Below the pieces are notes generated by a model. That model worked only from the letters and a program-made list of their open reading frames with translations. It did no database searches and was not told the origin of the DNA. From RPQJ01 sp963706755 (GTDB lineage Bacteria; Pseudomonadota; Gammaproteobacteria; Steroidobacterales; Steroidobacteraceae): a stretch of DNA of 64,000 bases. Shown here piece by piece: positions 27,231 through 37,429 of the stretch (positions are counted from its first letter, which is position 1; every line of letters starts with the position of its first letter). The stretch spans positions 62,001 to 126,000 of the forward strand of contig CAVPNH010000010.1 in assembly GCA_963706755.1 (NCBI GenBank), in the 5' to 3' direction. The translations under genes were made by a program, and so were the position numbers.

Positions 27231-28922
27231 GTGAACCGCAAGATTTTCGCCGTCGTCGCTACCCTGCTGGCCGCGACCCTGGCAACCGCCCCAGCCCGCG
27301 CCGCGGATGTTCCAGATCACATCTACTACGGCGCGAAGGTCTGGACGGGTGACCCGTCCGTACCAGCCGCGGCCGCGTTCGCGGTGAAGGGCGACCGCAT
27401 CGTGGCGGTCGGGTCCGACGCAGAGGTGCGCGCACTGGCTGGTCCGGGCACGGTTTCGACCGACCTCGGAGGACGGCGGGTAGTAGCTGGCTTCAACGAC
27501 GCGCACTGGCACCTGCCGGCGCGCCGCACGGCGCGCCTCGACGACGCGGGATCGGTCGCCGTCATCCAGCAGCGGCTGGTCGAATACGCGAAACGGTTTC
27601 CGCCGGGCAGCTGGGTGATGGGTCGCGGCTGGACGCCGGGCGATTTCCCGGGCAACACCGCCGACAAGCGCTACCTCGACGCCATCTTCCCCGACCGGCC
27701 GGTGCTGATCCGAGACCGCGACGGGCACCAGGGGCTCGCGAACTCGCGGGCGCTTGTGCTCGCCGGCATCGCGCGCGACACGCCGAATCCGGAGGACGGG
27801 CGGATCGAGCACGAGTCCGACGGCGAGCCGTCTGGCCTGCTCAAGGAAGCCGCGGTGAGCCTGGTTTCGAAGCTGCTGCCGCCCATGACGGCCGAGGACA
27901 CGTACGCGCTGCTGCTCGATGAAATGGAGAACGCGTCGCGCGTCGGTCTCACTTCTCTGCAGAACGCGAGCGAGGGCGGCCTGACCGGCAACGAGCGTTC
28001 TGCGGTCCTGCGCGCAATCAAGGAAGGCGCGCTCAAGGTTCGCTACCGCGCGGCCGTGCCCTTCGAGAAGGGCGCAACGCCCGAACAGCTCGCGAGCTAC
28101 GTGATGATGAACGAGGACGCGCGCGGCACGCTCCTTTCATACGGCGTTGCGAAGGGCATGCTCGACGGCACGGTGGATGCGAAGACTGCCTGCATGCTCG
28201 AGCCCTACGTGGGCGGTGGGAACGGCGAGCCCTTCATGTCGCAGGAGGATCTCAATTCCACGGTCGCGAAGTACGATCGCGCGGGCATCCAGGTGGAGAT
28301 CCACGCCATCGGCGACTGCGCGATCCGCATGTCGCTCGACGCCTACGAGTACGCGGCGAAGGTGAATGGCACGACGGGGCGCCGTCACCGCGTCGAGCAC
28401 ATCGAGGTGCCGTCGCTCGCCGACCTGCCGCGGTTCCGCGAGCTCGGCGTCATAGCCTCCACGCAGGCGGCATTTGCCACGCCGGACGCCAACACGCTCG
28501 CGAACTACGAGCCGCTGCTCGGACCCGGACGCGCCTCGCACGCGGACGCATTCAAGCTGTTCGACGACGCGGGCGCGGTGCAGGCCTTCGGCAGCGACTA
28601 CCCGGTCTACCCGATGGACCCGATCCTCGGCATCTACGTCGCGGTCACGCGGCAGACGCGGCAAGGCACGCCCGCCGGCGGCTGGTATCCGCAGAACCGC
28701 ATCGGCGTCGAAGCGGCGCTCACGCACTACACGCAGGACGCCGCCTACGCGAGCTTCGACGAGTCGCAGAAGGGCACGATCACTGCCGGCAAGTACGCGG
28801 ACTTCGTGGTGCTGTCCGCGGACATACTCGCGCTGCCGCCGGAGCGACTGCTCGACGCGAAAGTCCTGCTCACGGTGATGGGCGGACGCGAGACGTACCG
28901 GGCGCCGGGGTTCGGGCACTAG
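27231..28922 (+). CDS. exported amidohydrolase family 3 protein (YtcJ-like)
   Basis: A 563-residue amidohydrolase of the YtcJ/amidohydrolase-3 group with a signal peptide (VVATLLAATLATAPARAAD). The first metal motif is VVAGFNDAHWHLP (HxH). Later ligands are in VEIHAIGDCAIRMSLDAYE, RRHRVEHIEV and FGSDYPVYPMDP. The substrate is unknown; family members hydrolyse amides or carbamates. I chose GTG 27231, where the signal peptide begins; the frame is open upstream without coding character. It is divergent from the sulfatase gene with a 256-bp gap in which I see no clear motif. Confidence 0.88.
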   Translation: MNRKIFAVVATLLAATLATAPARAADVPDHIYYGAKVWTGDPSVPAAAAFAVKGDRIVAVGSDAEVRALAGPGTVSTDLGGRRVVAGFNDAHWHLPARRTARLDDAGSVAVIQQRLVEYAKRFPPGSWVMGRGWTPGDFPGNTADKRYLDAIFPDRPVLIRDRDGHQGLANSRALVLAGIARDTPNPEDGRIEHESDGEPSGLLKEAAVSLVSKLLPPMTAEDTYALLLDEMENASRVGLTSLQNASEGGLTGNERSAVLRAIKEGALKVRYRAAVPFEKGATPEQLASYVMMNEDARGTLLSYGVAKGMLDGTVDAKTACMLEPYVGGGNGEPFMSQEDLNSTVAKYDRAGIQVEIHAIGDCAIRMSLDAYEYAAKVNGTTGRRHRVEHIEVPSLADLPRFRELGVIASTQAAFATPDANTLANYEPLLGPGRASHADAFKLFDDAGAVQAFGSDYPVYPMDPILGIYVAVTRQTRQGTPAGGWYPQNRIGVEAALTHYTQDAAYASFDESQKGTITAGKYADFVVLSADILALPPERLLDAKVLLTVMGGRETYRAPGFGH

Positions 28923-29033
28923 ACGCCGCTGTCATGGGAGTCGCCCTGGATTTCTTCATGGGGTGACTGGCCTTGCCGCTGGGGGCTCCCTCGCCTGTAT
29001 TATCCGCATACAGACGCCTACGGAGTAGATGCC

Positions 29034-29561
29034 ATGACGACAAGACGCATTCTTATCGCAGCTGCCGCACTGATGGCCCTGGCTGCGCCGCTCCAACTCG
29101 CCATGGCAGACGCTGCGGCGACGACGAAGCAGGCCGACTTCCTGTTCGTGCAGACCGCGCGTGGCATGAGCTTCGACCACGCGACCAGCAAGCTGACTCT
29201 GCACGACGTCAGTCCTGTGACGCTGTTCTTCTCGGATCGACCGGACCGGATCGCCGGCAACATGAAGACTACGGCGTTCGTGCCGTTCTGGAGCACGGGC
29301 AAGGACAGCTTCCTGTCCGACCCGCCCAATGCGGACGTCTCCATCCTGGAAGGCGATTCGCTCCGGCAGGTGGTGGTGGAGTTGCAGGCCCCGGCGCTTT
29401 CCGGCAACGACCTTACTTATACGGTCAAGGTGCTGAAGGGTGACCTGCCGGCCAGTGGTGCCGAAGTCTCGGTGTTCATCGACGTCGTCGGCATGCCCCT
29501 GACGCCCGTCTCGGTTGCGGGCGTCGCGCGGCGCTCCTACAGGCGAGCCGTCATACGTTGA
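29034..29561 (+). CDS. conserved secreted protein of unknown function
   Basis: A 175-residue protein with a signal peptide (LIAAAALMALAAPLQLAMAD). The mature part contains LTLHDVSPVTLFFSDRPDRI and FVPFWSTGKDSFLSDPPNAD, and ends MPLTPVSVAGVARRSYRRA. I recognise this as a conserved hypothetical protein of proteobacteria with no known activity. There are no cysteines for a lipobox and no membrane helix after the signal. It stands alone between the amidohydrolase and the convergent OPT transporter. Confidence 0.8.
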   Translation: MTTRRILIAAAALMALAAPLQLAMADAAATTKQADFLFVQTARGMSFDHATSKLTLHDVSPVTLFFSDRPDRIAGNMKTTAFVPFWSTGKDSFLSDPPNADVSILEGDSLRQVVVELQAPALSGNDLTYTVKVLKGDLPASGAEVSVFIDVVGMPLTPVSVAGVARRSYRRAVIR

Positions 29562-29577
29562 GACGCCGCCGCCGGCG

Positions 29578-31485
29578 CTAGCCTTCGCGCCTGGCGACGG
29601 CGCGCCCGCCGCGCAGCAGGAAGAAGCACACCGCGAGCGCAACCAGGAGCGCGATCGCCTCGCCCGTGAGGCCGCCGAGCCGCGGGTCCATCGACCTGGG
29701 TGCAATACCCGCCGCGACCAGCCCGGCGACCGCCACGCCCGCGAGGCCTTCTCCCGCGACGAGGCCGGAGGCGGCGAGGATGCCCGGGTCGCTCATGCCC
29801 GCGGGAATCGGGCCGCGATTGCGTTCAGTGAGCGCGCGCACGCAACCGCCCACGTAGAGCGGCGCCATCGTGGCCAGCGGCAGGTACACGCCGATCGCGA
29901 AGGCGAGGCCCGACACTCCGCAGAGCATCGCGCCGAGCGACAGGCCCGCGCCCGTGAGCACGAGGTCCCAGGGCAGCGCGCCCGACAGCACGCCCTCGAT
30001 GATGGTCTTCATCAGCGTGGCTTGCGGGGCGGGAATCTCGTGCGAGCCGAATTCGTAGGCGTGGCCGAGCAGCAGCACCGTCGCCGCAACGGCCCAGCAG
30101 GCGAAGGCCGCGCCGATGAGCTGCCCGAGCTGCTGCCGCGCCGGTGTCGCGCCGACCAGCCAGCCGGTCTTCAGGTCCTGCGAAATGTCGCCGGCCTTGC
30201 TCGCCGCGATCGCGACGATCGTGCCCACCGTGAGCACGCCAGCCCGTGCGCTTGAATCCACCCAGCCCGCCGCCGCGAACACCGAGGCCGTGCCGAGCAG
30301 CGTCACGAGCGTGATGCCCGAGGTCGGCTGCGAGGACACGCCGACGATGCCGACGATGCGTGCGGCCACCGCGACGAAGAGGACACCGAAGAATCCGACA
30401 CCGGCCGCAAGCACGGCGCGCTGGATCGCAGTCATGTCGCCGGCGAAGACGCCCGGAATGAGGCCCGCCGCGAGCACGACCGTTGCGATGCCGCCGAGCA
30501 CGAATGAACCCGGCAGGTCGCGATCGGTGCGCTCGGTGCCGCGCCGCAGCCGCGCGCCTGCGCTGCCGCGCATGCCCCGGGCCACGGCCATGAACGCGCC
30601 CGCCATGGTCGGCAGGCCGCGCAGCACCGTGAGGATGCCCGCGGTGGCGACGGCGCCGGCCCCGATGTAGCGCACGTAGCGTGACCAGATGTCGCCCGCG
30701 TCCATCTGCGAGATGAGCCGCGTGGTCTCCGGGTAGATCGGCGTCGTCACGTGGGCGCCGAGCCACGCGATCAGCGGCGTGATCACGATTGCGGAGATCA
30801 AGGCACCGGAAACGCACACCGCCGACTGGCGATAACCCAGGATGTAGCCGACGCCGAGCAGCGCGGGCGCGACTTCCAGCGCGAGTTCGGCCTTCGGCAG
30901 CACCGGCAGCATCGTGTGCAGTTCGCCGGGGATGAGGTAAGCGAGCGAGATCAGCAGCTTGACGGCGGCACCGAGCGCCATCCCGCGGAAGATCCACACG
31001 CTGCCGCTCGCGGCGCCGGTGGTCTCCGAGCTGGTGGCACGCAGCACCTCGGCGCAGGCCGTGCCTTCCGGGTAAGGCAGCTCGCCGTGCGCATTCACGA
31101 TCAACAGCCGCCTGAGCGGGATCATCGCCGAGAGCCCGAGCAGGCCGCCGAGGAACGCGAGCGCGACGACCTGCGTGTATGGCGGGATGGCGCCCCACAG
31201 GAAGAGCGCCGGGATGGTGAAGATGGTCCCGGTCGCGAGCGCGGTGGAGGCCGAGGCGACCGTCTGCGAGAGATTGGCCTCGAGGATGGTGCCCTTCGTG
31301 CGCAGCACTCGGAACGCGGCCACCGTCATCACCGCCGCAGGAATCGAAGCGGAGACCGTCATGCCGACGCGCAGGCCGAGGTAGGCGTTCGCCGCGCCGA
31401 ATACGATGCCGAGGACGACGCCGATGGCCACGGCCTTGAAGGTGAATTCGGCGACCGTTTCCTGTGGCTGCATCGGCGCGATCAT
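29578..31485 (-). CDS. OPT family oligopeptide transporter
   Basis: A 635-residue inner-membrane protein with about 14-16 helices. The start TFKAVAIGVVLGIVFGAANAYL with GLRVGMTVSASIPAAV and the ELPYPEGTACAEVL motif identify the oligopeptide/YSL-type OPT family. Relatives import small peptides or metal chelates with protons. It ends in a short basic tail. No ribosome binding site decides between ATG 31485 and ATG 31473. Two amidohydrolases and a deacylase nearby fit use of peptides or acyl-amino acids; this is inference from context. Confidence 0.9.
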   Translation of the reverse strand: MIAPMQPQETVAEFTFKAVAIGVVLGIVFGAANAYLGLRVGMTVSASIPAAVMTVAAFRVLRTKGTILEANLSQTVASASTALATGTIFTIPALFLWGAIPPYTQVVALAFLGGLLGLSAMIPLRRLLIVNAHGELPYPEGTACAEVLRATSSETTGAASGSVWIFRGMALGAAVKLLISLAYLIPGELHTMLPVLPKAELALEVAPALLGVGYILGYRQSAVCVSGALISAIVITPLIAWLGAHVTTPIYPETTRLISQMDAGDIWSRYVRYIGAGAVATAGILTVLRGLPTMAGAFMAVARGMRGSAGARLRRGTERTDRDLPGSFVLGGIATVVLAAGLIPGVFAGDMTAIQRAVLAAGVGFFGVLFVAVAARIVGIVGVSSQPTSGITLVTLLGTASVFAAAGWVDSSARAGVLTVGTIVAIAASKAGDISQDLKTGWLVGATPARQQLGQLIGAAFACWAVAATVLLLGHAYEFGSHEIPAPQATLMKTIIEGVLSGALPWDLVLTGAGLSLGAMLCGVSGLAFAIGVYLPLATMAPLYVGGCVRALTERNRGPIPAGMSDPGILAASGLVAGEGLAGVAVAGLVAAGIAPRSMDPRLGGLTGEAIALLVALAVCFFLLRGGRAVARREG

Positions 31486-31520
31486 CGCCGAGCGGTGTCG
31501 GTCGCGCAACGAGCCGCCCT

Positions 31521-31700
31521 GCCGGCTTCCCCGGGCTCACGAAAACCGACATGTTCGCCCGGAGAAGCCGGCACGCCGGCTCGATGGGCTGCAGTCGACG
31601 CGTCGGTGGCTGCGCCGGGCCAGTGTCCCGTGCCATCCGGCCGAGCATGTCGGCTTTCGCGAGTCCGGATGGCACGGGGCGATGGACCGGTCCGCAGCCA
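31521..31700. repeat. conserved-loop hairpin pair, element 1
   Basis: Hairpin A has arms 31521-31536 and 31557-31572 (15 of 16 pairs) with loop core CACGAAAACCGACATG. Hairpin B has arms 31627-31640 and 31665-31678 (CCCGTGCCATCCGG, perfect). Its loop, 31641-31664, is the reverse complement type (contains GCATGTCGGCTTTCGCGAG). The linker contains GGCTGCAGTCGACGC, and GGCGATGGACCGG follows. The element fills the divergent gap between the OPT and PLD genes. It shares loop, linker and tail with elements 2-4, but not its stems. Confidence 0.8.
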
Positions 31701-31825
31701 CATGGAGCCAGGCGATGGACCGGCCCGCGGCAGTGCCTTGTCGTGCGGCCGGGCACCCGTCGGAATTCCAGCTTGCGCAGCCGGCAGGCGACTGCGCAGA
31801 CTCCGGGGCAGAGGTCGTGCATCCG

Positions 31826-33865
31826 ATGCCGCGGTCACTCTCTCCGGGCCTCCCATGGGCGCTCGCCGTTGCGATGGCGGGATTCGGCGCGGCCAGCGCG
31901 CCGGCGGCACGCGCCGGGCCGGACCCGGAGCAAGCCGCTGCGGTTGCTGCGGTCGCATCTCCTGCGATCACCGCCACCTACAGCGACGGAGCACTGGTGC
32001 TGCGCCTCAGCGGCGCTTCGCGCGAGGCTGCGCTCGTGGCCCGCTGGCCGGTGGTGGAGGACGTCGCCGACAACGGTCACGGCTATCGCACCGCGCGTCT
32101 CGAGCTCCTGGACGACGATGAACTGCAGGAAGCAACGCGAGCGCCCTCGCGGACGCTGCCGCTGCAGGGGCGCGACGAGTGGAACGAAGTCGTCCGGCAG
32201 GTGATGACGGAACTCGCACCGTCCGGCGCGAACGAGGCCGCGCTCACGCTGGTGCAGGGCGAAGGGATCGTGTTCTACCGGACGCCGGACGGGGAACTGC
32301 GCGTCCACCGTCACGAAGACAAGCCGACCGAGCGGCATGTGACCCGCGCGGTCAGCGAAGACGAGTTCGCGGCGCACGCCGACGAGTTGCTGCACCGGCG
32401 GTTTCCGGACCAGGACCTGCTGTTGTTCCAGGCCGGCGGCGGTGAGGGCAACCTCTCGTTCGTCTTCTTCGATCTCGCGCGCCGGCAATCCGTGCTCATC
32501 GCCGCGCCGGCCGATGCGCAGGGCAGCAACCTCGACAACCTGATGCACACGATCGTGCGCGTGCCTGACACGCTGATCCTGCGTGGGCAGGCGCTCGGCA
32601 TACTGACGCGACCCGTGAGCTCCGCGCTGCGCCTCGCGTGGCTGGCATCGCAGACGGTCGCGACGATCGCGCCTCCGCTGCGCGCCCCGGGCGGCACACC
32701 GCCTCCGGTCGTGTCGCGGCCCGGCATGGACCTCGATGCCTGGGAACGGGAACTCGACGACATGGATCTCCCGCGGCGGTACCCCGGCGCCATCGCGCCG
32801 CTGATCGACGGGGAAGCGTTCTTCACCGGCCTGGTGCAGGCGTTGCAGGACGCCCGCAAGTCCGTGTCGATACGGCTCTTCATCTTCGACAACGACGACT
32901 ATGCGTTGCGCATCGCTGACCTGATCAAGCGTCGCTCGGCCGAGGTCCGCGTGCGGGTCCTGATCGACGCGCTCGGCACGCTTGGCGCGGGGCAGGGCGC
33001 GCCGGCGGGCGCTGCCACCGGGCCGCCGGTCTCGATCGCCCACTACCTGCGGGCCGGCTCGAAGGTCGAGGTGCGGGAGACGCCGAACACCTGGCTCATG
33101 TCCGACCACACCAAGACGATCATCGTGGACGATCGCCTCGCCTACCTCGGCGGCATGAACATCGGGCACGAATACCGGCACGAGTGGCACGACATGATGG
33201 TCGCGCTCACCGGGCCCGATCGTCGGCCGGCTGCAGCGCGACTTCGACGTCGCGTGGGCGTACGCGGGCCTGGGCGGCGACCTCGCGTACCTGCAGGCGC
33301 TCGGCGTCGAAGGACCGGTTCAAAGGGCCGCCGCCCGGGGAGCGATACGTGGAGCTGCGTCCGCTCTACACGCGCACGCTCGATCCGCAGGTGCTGCGCG
33401 CCCAGCTCGCGGCGATGCAGCGCGCGGAGCGTGAGATCTGGGTCGAGCAGCCCTACGTCTCCGACGACAAGCTCGTGAACGAGCTGATCGCGGCGCGCGG
33501 CCGTGGCGTCGACGTGCGCGTGGTCCTGCCGGCCAGCGGGGACTCGCGCTTCATGAACAGCGCCAACCTGCTGGCGGCGCGTGCGCTCGTGAAGCGCGGC
33601 GTACGCGTCTACGTCTACCCCGGCATGACGCACGTCAAGGCGGCGCTTGTACGACGGGTGGGCCTGCGTTGGCTCGGCGAACTTCGACAAGCTGAGCCTG
33701 CGGGTGAATCGCGAGACCAACGTCGCGACCTCGGATCCGGTGTTCGCGGGACGGCTGCGGCAGGAACTCTTCGAGGCGGACTTCGCGAGGTCGCGCGAAC
33801 TGGTCGAGCCGCCGTCGGCGGGCTGGGGCACCTACATTTCGGCGTACGTCGCGGGCCAGTTGTAG
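31826..33865 (+). pseudogene. exported phospholipase D/cardiolipin synthase-like protein, three frameshifts
   Basis: A roughly 679-residue two-HKD phospholipase D family protein. A signal sequence (ALAVAMAGFGAASAPAARA) precedes an N-terminal domain of about 300 residues that I do not recognise. The PLD module follows, with SDHTKTIIVDDRLAYLGGMN and, once repaired, THVKAALYDGWACVGSANFD. The frame needs one base removed at about 33218, 33309 and 33649, after which start and stop are in phase (net three bases). The N-terminal domain and export suggest a periplasmic hydrolase or a transferase distinct from the gene at 17869. Sequence error is more likely than decay, because all motifs survive. Confidence 0.82.
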
Positions 33866-33902
33866 GGCCGCGCCTTGTCCGGCGAGCTGGGGGGGCCGAG
33901 CC

Positions 33903-34104
33903 GGTTCGACGTGCCGGGTTCTCCGGACTCGCAAAATGCCGATATCTCGTCCGGAGAACCCGGCACGTCGAACCGACAGGCTGCAATCGACGCTGTGGTG
34001 GCTGAGCCACTCCAGTGTCCAGGCCGGACCAGTGTCCCGTTTTCGCCCGGACGAGATGTCGGTATTTTGCGAGTCCGGGCGAAAACGGGGCGATGGTCCG
34101 GCCT
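33903..34104. repeat. conserved-loop hairpin pair, element 2
   Basis: The best-formed copy. Hairpin A has perfect 25-bp arms (33903-33927 and 33950-33974) and a 22-nt loop (33928-33949) containing CTCGCAAAATGCCGATATC. Hairpin B has perfect 16-bp arms (CCCGTTTTCGCCCGGA at 34036-34051 with 34074-34089). Its 22-nt loop is the reverse complement type, containing CGAGATGTCGGTATTTTGCG. The linker has GGCTGCAATCGACGC and CCAGTGTCC twice; GGCGATGGTCCGGCC follows. It lies between the convergent ends of the PLD and BNR genes. Confidence 0.85.
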
Positions 34105-34183
34105 ACGACGTCACCGGTAACGCGCCGATGGCCGGCCCACGGCCCCGCTGGGCAGCGAGGCCGCGAGCCAGTCACGTGCGCGA

Positions 34184-37100
34184 TCAGTGGAAGACCACCA
34201 TCGACGTCGGCAGGCTCCGGTAGACGCCGGCCTCGTCGGCGTCGCCGCCACGCGGTCCGGCCGAGCGCAGGCCCGAGTCCGCGACCGCCGCCGTCACGGG
34301 CGGGGCCTCGACCTCGGGCAGGCCGCCGGACTTGAGCGACTTGTTGAGCGCCGGCAGGTCCTTCTCCAGCAGTGCGTTGAACTCGGCGTTGATGCTGGCG
34401 AGGTCGCCCTCGAGTACCCCGATGCGCTCGACCTGGTAGGCGGTCGGTGCGCCGTCGTAGCTCAGGATTGCGCCGTAGAGCGTGTCGGTGTGCTCCCGCA
34501 GGCGTTCCTCGCCGGTGATGGCGCCGCCCTCGGTCGTGGCGACGATGCGCTTGCGCACGGCGTCGACCTTCTCATCCATGGTGGTGATCTGCTTCTTGAG
34601 CGCCTCGCTGCCTGCGGCGGCCTCTCGCTCGGCAAGCGCGCCGCGCAGCGCAAGGATGCGGTCCATGAGCGCGCTTTCGGCGCCGAACAGGCTGCGCACC
34701 CGCATGGCGGCGTCGTACTGCGCCTTGCGGTCGGCGAGCGTGTAGGTCGCGCGACGGTCGAGCACGACGTCGAATTTCGACTCGTAGACCACGCCGCCCT
34801 TGGTCATGCGCACGGTATAGGTGCCGGGCAGCACCCGCGGACCCTGCGCGCCCGCGAAGGCCAGCTGCACCGCCGGCGGCACACGCGGCGCCTTCTCGCG
34901 CATGGACCACACGACGCGGTTCAAGCCGCGTCGGGGGCTGGCCGGCAGCTCGTCCACGACCTTGCCGTCCGCATCCAGCACCTCGATCTTGAGCTTGCCG
35001 AACAGGTGGCGCGACTTCTGGTAGTAGTTGATGACCGCGCCCTCCGTGGGATTGTCGCCCACGAACACGGCCGCGCCGTTCGCCCAGCCTCCCTGGGCAC
35101 TGATGCGCTGCTGCGGCGCCCTGCCGGTCACGAAGGTCGCCTCGCTCGCCAGCACCTCGGGCGTGAGCCCGCGCAGCGGCGTGATGTCGTCGACGATCCA
35201 GATGCCGCGGCCGTGTGTGCCGAGCACGAGGTCGTTCTCCCGCGGCTGGATGGCGATGTCGCGCACCGCGACGGCCGGGAAGTCGTCGGCCTGGAACTGC
35301 GCCCAGTTCTCGCCGCCGTCGAGCGACACCCAGAGGCCGAATTCCGTGCCGAGGAACAGCAGGCTCGACTGCTGCGTGTCCTCCTTGATCACATGCGCGT
35401 AGCCGCGCACGCCCTTGGCATTCTTCGCTGTCACGAGCGGCTTCCAGGTCTTGCCGTAGTCGTGGGTCACGTACAGGTAGGGCGTGAAGTCGCCGAAGGT
35501 GTGGCGGTCGAAGGTCGCGTACGCCGTGGCTGCATCGTGTCGGCTCGCCTCGACCCAGCTGACCCACGACGCCTTCGGGAGCGCGTCCTTGCCCGCCTGC
35601 AGCGCGCCGACGGTATTGGTCCAGTTCTTCCCGCCGTCGCGGGTGACCTGCACGTTGCCGTCGTCGGTGCCCACCCAGATCGTGCCGGCCGCCCTGGGCG
35701 ACTCGCTGATCGAGTAGATCGTGGTGTGCATCTCCGCGGCGGAGTTGTCCACGGTCACGCCGCCGGACTGCTCCTGCTTCTGCTTCTCCGGATCGTTGGT
35801 CGTGAGGTCCGGCGAGATGCGATCCCAGCTCTGTCCGTGGTCGCGCGTGCGGAACAGGAACTGCGCGCCCATGTAGAGCGTGCCCTTCTCGTGCGGCGAA
35901 AGGTGCAGCGGCGTGTTCCAGTTGAAGCGCAGCTTCTCGTTCGGGCCCGCCAGCGGCTGGATGGCTCGAACCTCGTGCGTGTAGCGGTTGACCCGCCCGA
36001 CGAAGCCGCCCTGCGCCTCTGCGTACAGGTAATCGGGGTCGGCCGGGTCGCTGAACATCCAGAAGCCGTCGCCGCCGTACATGTTCTCCCAGCGGCTGTT
36101 CGTGATGCCGCCCGGGTAGGCGCTGTCTCCGACCCAGCTCGAGTTGTCCTGCAGGCCGCCGTAGACCTTGTACGGGTCCTGGTCGTCGACGCTCACGTGG
36201 TAGAACTGGGAGATCGGCAGGTTCTCGCCCTTCCGCCAGCGGCTGCCGCCGTCGTCAGAGTACCAGATGCCGCCGTCGTCGCCGTTGATCACCTGCTTCG
36301 GATTCTTCGGGTTGACCCAGACGTCGTGCAGGTCGCCGTGCGCGCCGTTGAAGCCGCCGACGCCGGCGAAGCTCTTGCCCCCGTCCTCGGAGAGGATGAG
36401 CATGCCGTCGCACTTGAAGACGCGGTCGGGGTTCGTGGGATCCACGGTCATCTGCGCGAAGTAGAACGGGCGCCACACCATCCACTGGCTCTTGTCGCGC
36501 GCCTCCCAGGTCTTGCCACCATCGGAGCTCACGTAGAGCGCGCTGGCTGTCGATTCGACGAAGGCATAGATGCGCTTCGAGTCGCTCGGCGCCACGCTGA
36601 CGGCGATGCGGCCGTAGGGCTTCTTCGCGAAGCCGGGGTTCGCCTCGGGCGTGATCTCCGTCCAGCTGCGCCCGGCGTCGCGCGACACCATGAGGGCGCT
36701 CGCCGACTTTGATGTGGGCGTCTCGCCGCCCGAACGGAAGGTCCAGCCCTTGCGCCGGAAGTCCCAGAGCGACGCAAAGACGACGTCGGGATTGCCCTGG
36801 TCGATGCTCAGGTTCGCGCAGCCCGTGGACAGGTTCGCTCCCTTCAGCACCTGCTGCCAGGTGGCGCCGCCGTCGGTCGTCTTGTAGACGCCGCGCTCGG
36901 CGGAGTCGCTCCACAGGCGCCCGGTGACGCAGGCATAGACGACGTTGCTGTCGCGCGGGTCGATGCTCACGTCGACGATGCGCTCGGACTCGCGGAGCCC
37001 GAGGTTGGTCCAGGTGTTGCCGCCGTCGGTCGTCTTGTAGATGCCGTCGCCGATGGACGTGCTGTTGCGCGTCCAGGCCTCGCCGGTTCCGACCCAGACG

Positions 37101-37420
37101 GTCTCAGGGTTGCGCGGATCGATGGTCACCGCGCCGATGGATTGCACCGTCTCGTGGTCGAACACGGGCTCGAAAGTCGTGCCGCCGTCCTGGGATTTCC
37201 ACACGCCGCCGCTGGCCGCGCCGACGTAGAGCGTCAGCTTGCCGTTCGGCATGTTGATGGCGTCGATGGACGCGATGCGGCCGCTCATCGCCGCCGAGCC
37301 GATGTTTCGCACGCCGAGCCCGGAGAGTGTGCCCGCGTCGATGGTCGGGGCGGGGGTGGCGCCGGCGAGGGCCGCGGACACGGGCAGCAGGGCTGCCAGG
37401 AGCATGATGTTGCGCTTCAT
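34184..37420 (-). CDS. exported BNR/VPS10-like beta-propeller protein (copy 1)
   Basis: A 1078-residue exported protein with signal MLLAALLPVSAALAG. It carries many Asp-box/BNR repeats of the form YKTTDGGATWQQV, KSQDGGTTFEPV and VTRDGGKNWTN spread over residues 60-760, which would form two beta-propellers. Residues 790-1078 hold an Ig-like strand region and a helical C-terminus. Databases often call such proteins glycosyl hydrolase or sortilin-like, but no catalytic residue set is evident. It follows the LolA-like gene by 9 bp, likely in one transcript. A paralogue of almost equal length lies at 48590-51820. Confidence 0.85.
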   Translation of the reverse strand: MKRNIMLLAALLPVSAALAGATPAPTIDAGTLSGLGVRNIGSAAMSGRIASIDAINMPNGKLTLYVGAASGGVWKSQDGGTTFEPVFDHETVQSIGAVTIDPRNPETVWVGTGEAWTRNSTSIGDGIYKTTDGGNTWTNLGLRESERIVDVSIDPRDSNVVYACVTGRLWSDSAERGVYKTTDGGATWQQVLKGANLSTGCANLSIDQGNPDVVFASLWDFRRKGWTFRSGGETPTSKSASALMVSRDAGRSWTEITPEANPGFAKKPYGRIAVSVAPSDSKRIYAFVESTASALYVSSDGGKTWEARDKSQWMVWRPFYFAQMTVDPTNPDRVFKCDGMLILSEDGGKSFAGVGGFNGAHGDLHDVWVNPKNPKQVINGDDGGIWYSDDGGSRWRKGENLPISQFYHVSVDDQDPYKVYGGLQDNSSWVGDSAYPGGITNSRWENMYGGDGFWMFSDPADPDYLYAEAQGGFVGRVNRYTHEVRAIQPLAGPNEKLRFNWNTPLHLSPHEKGTLYMGAQFLFRTRDHGQSWDRISPDLTTNDPEKQKQEQSGGVTVDNSAAEMHTTIYSISESPRAAGTIWVGTDDGNVQVTRDGGKNWTNTVGALQAGKDALPKASWVSWVEASRHDAATAYATFDRHTFGDFTPYLYVTHDYGKTWKPLVTAKNAKGVRGYAHVIKEDTQQSSLLFLGTEFGLWVSLDGGENWAQFQADDFPAVAVRDIAIQPRENDLVLGTHGRGIWIVDDITPLRGLTPEVLASEATFVTGRAPQQRISAQGGWANGAAVFVGDNPTEGAVINYYQKSRHLFGKLKIEVLDADGKVVDELPASPRRGLNRVVWSMREKAPRVPPAVQLAFAGAQGPRVLPGTYTVRMTKGGVVYESKFDVVLDRRATYTLADRKAQYDAAMRVRSLFGAESALMDRILALRGALAEREAAAGSEALKKQITTMDEKVDAVRKRIVATTEGGAITGEERLREHTDTLYGAILSYDGAPTAYQVERIGVLEGDLASINAEFNALLEKDLPALNKSLKSGGLPEVEAPPVTAAVADSGLRSAGPRGGDADEAGVYRSLPTSMVVFH

Positions 37421-37429
37421 GGCGTGTCC

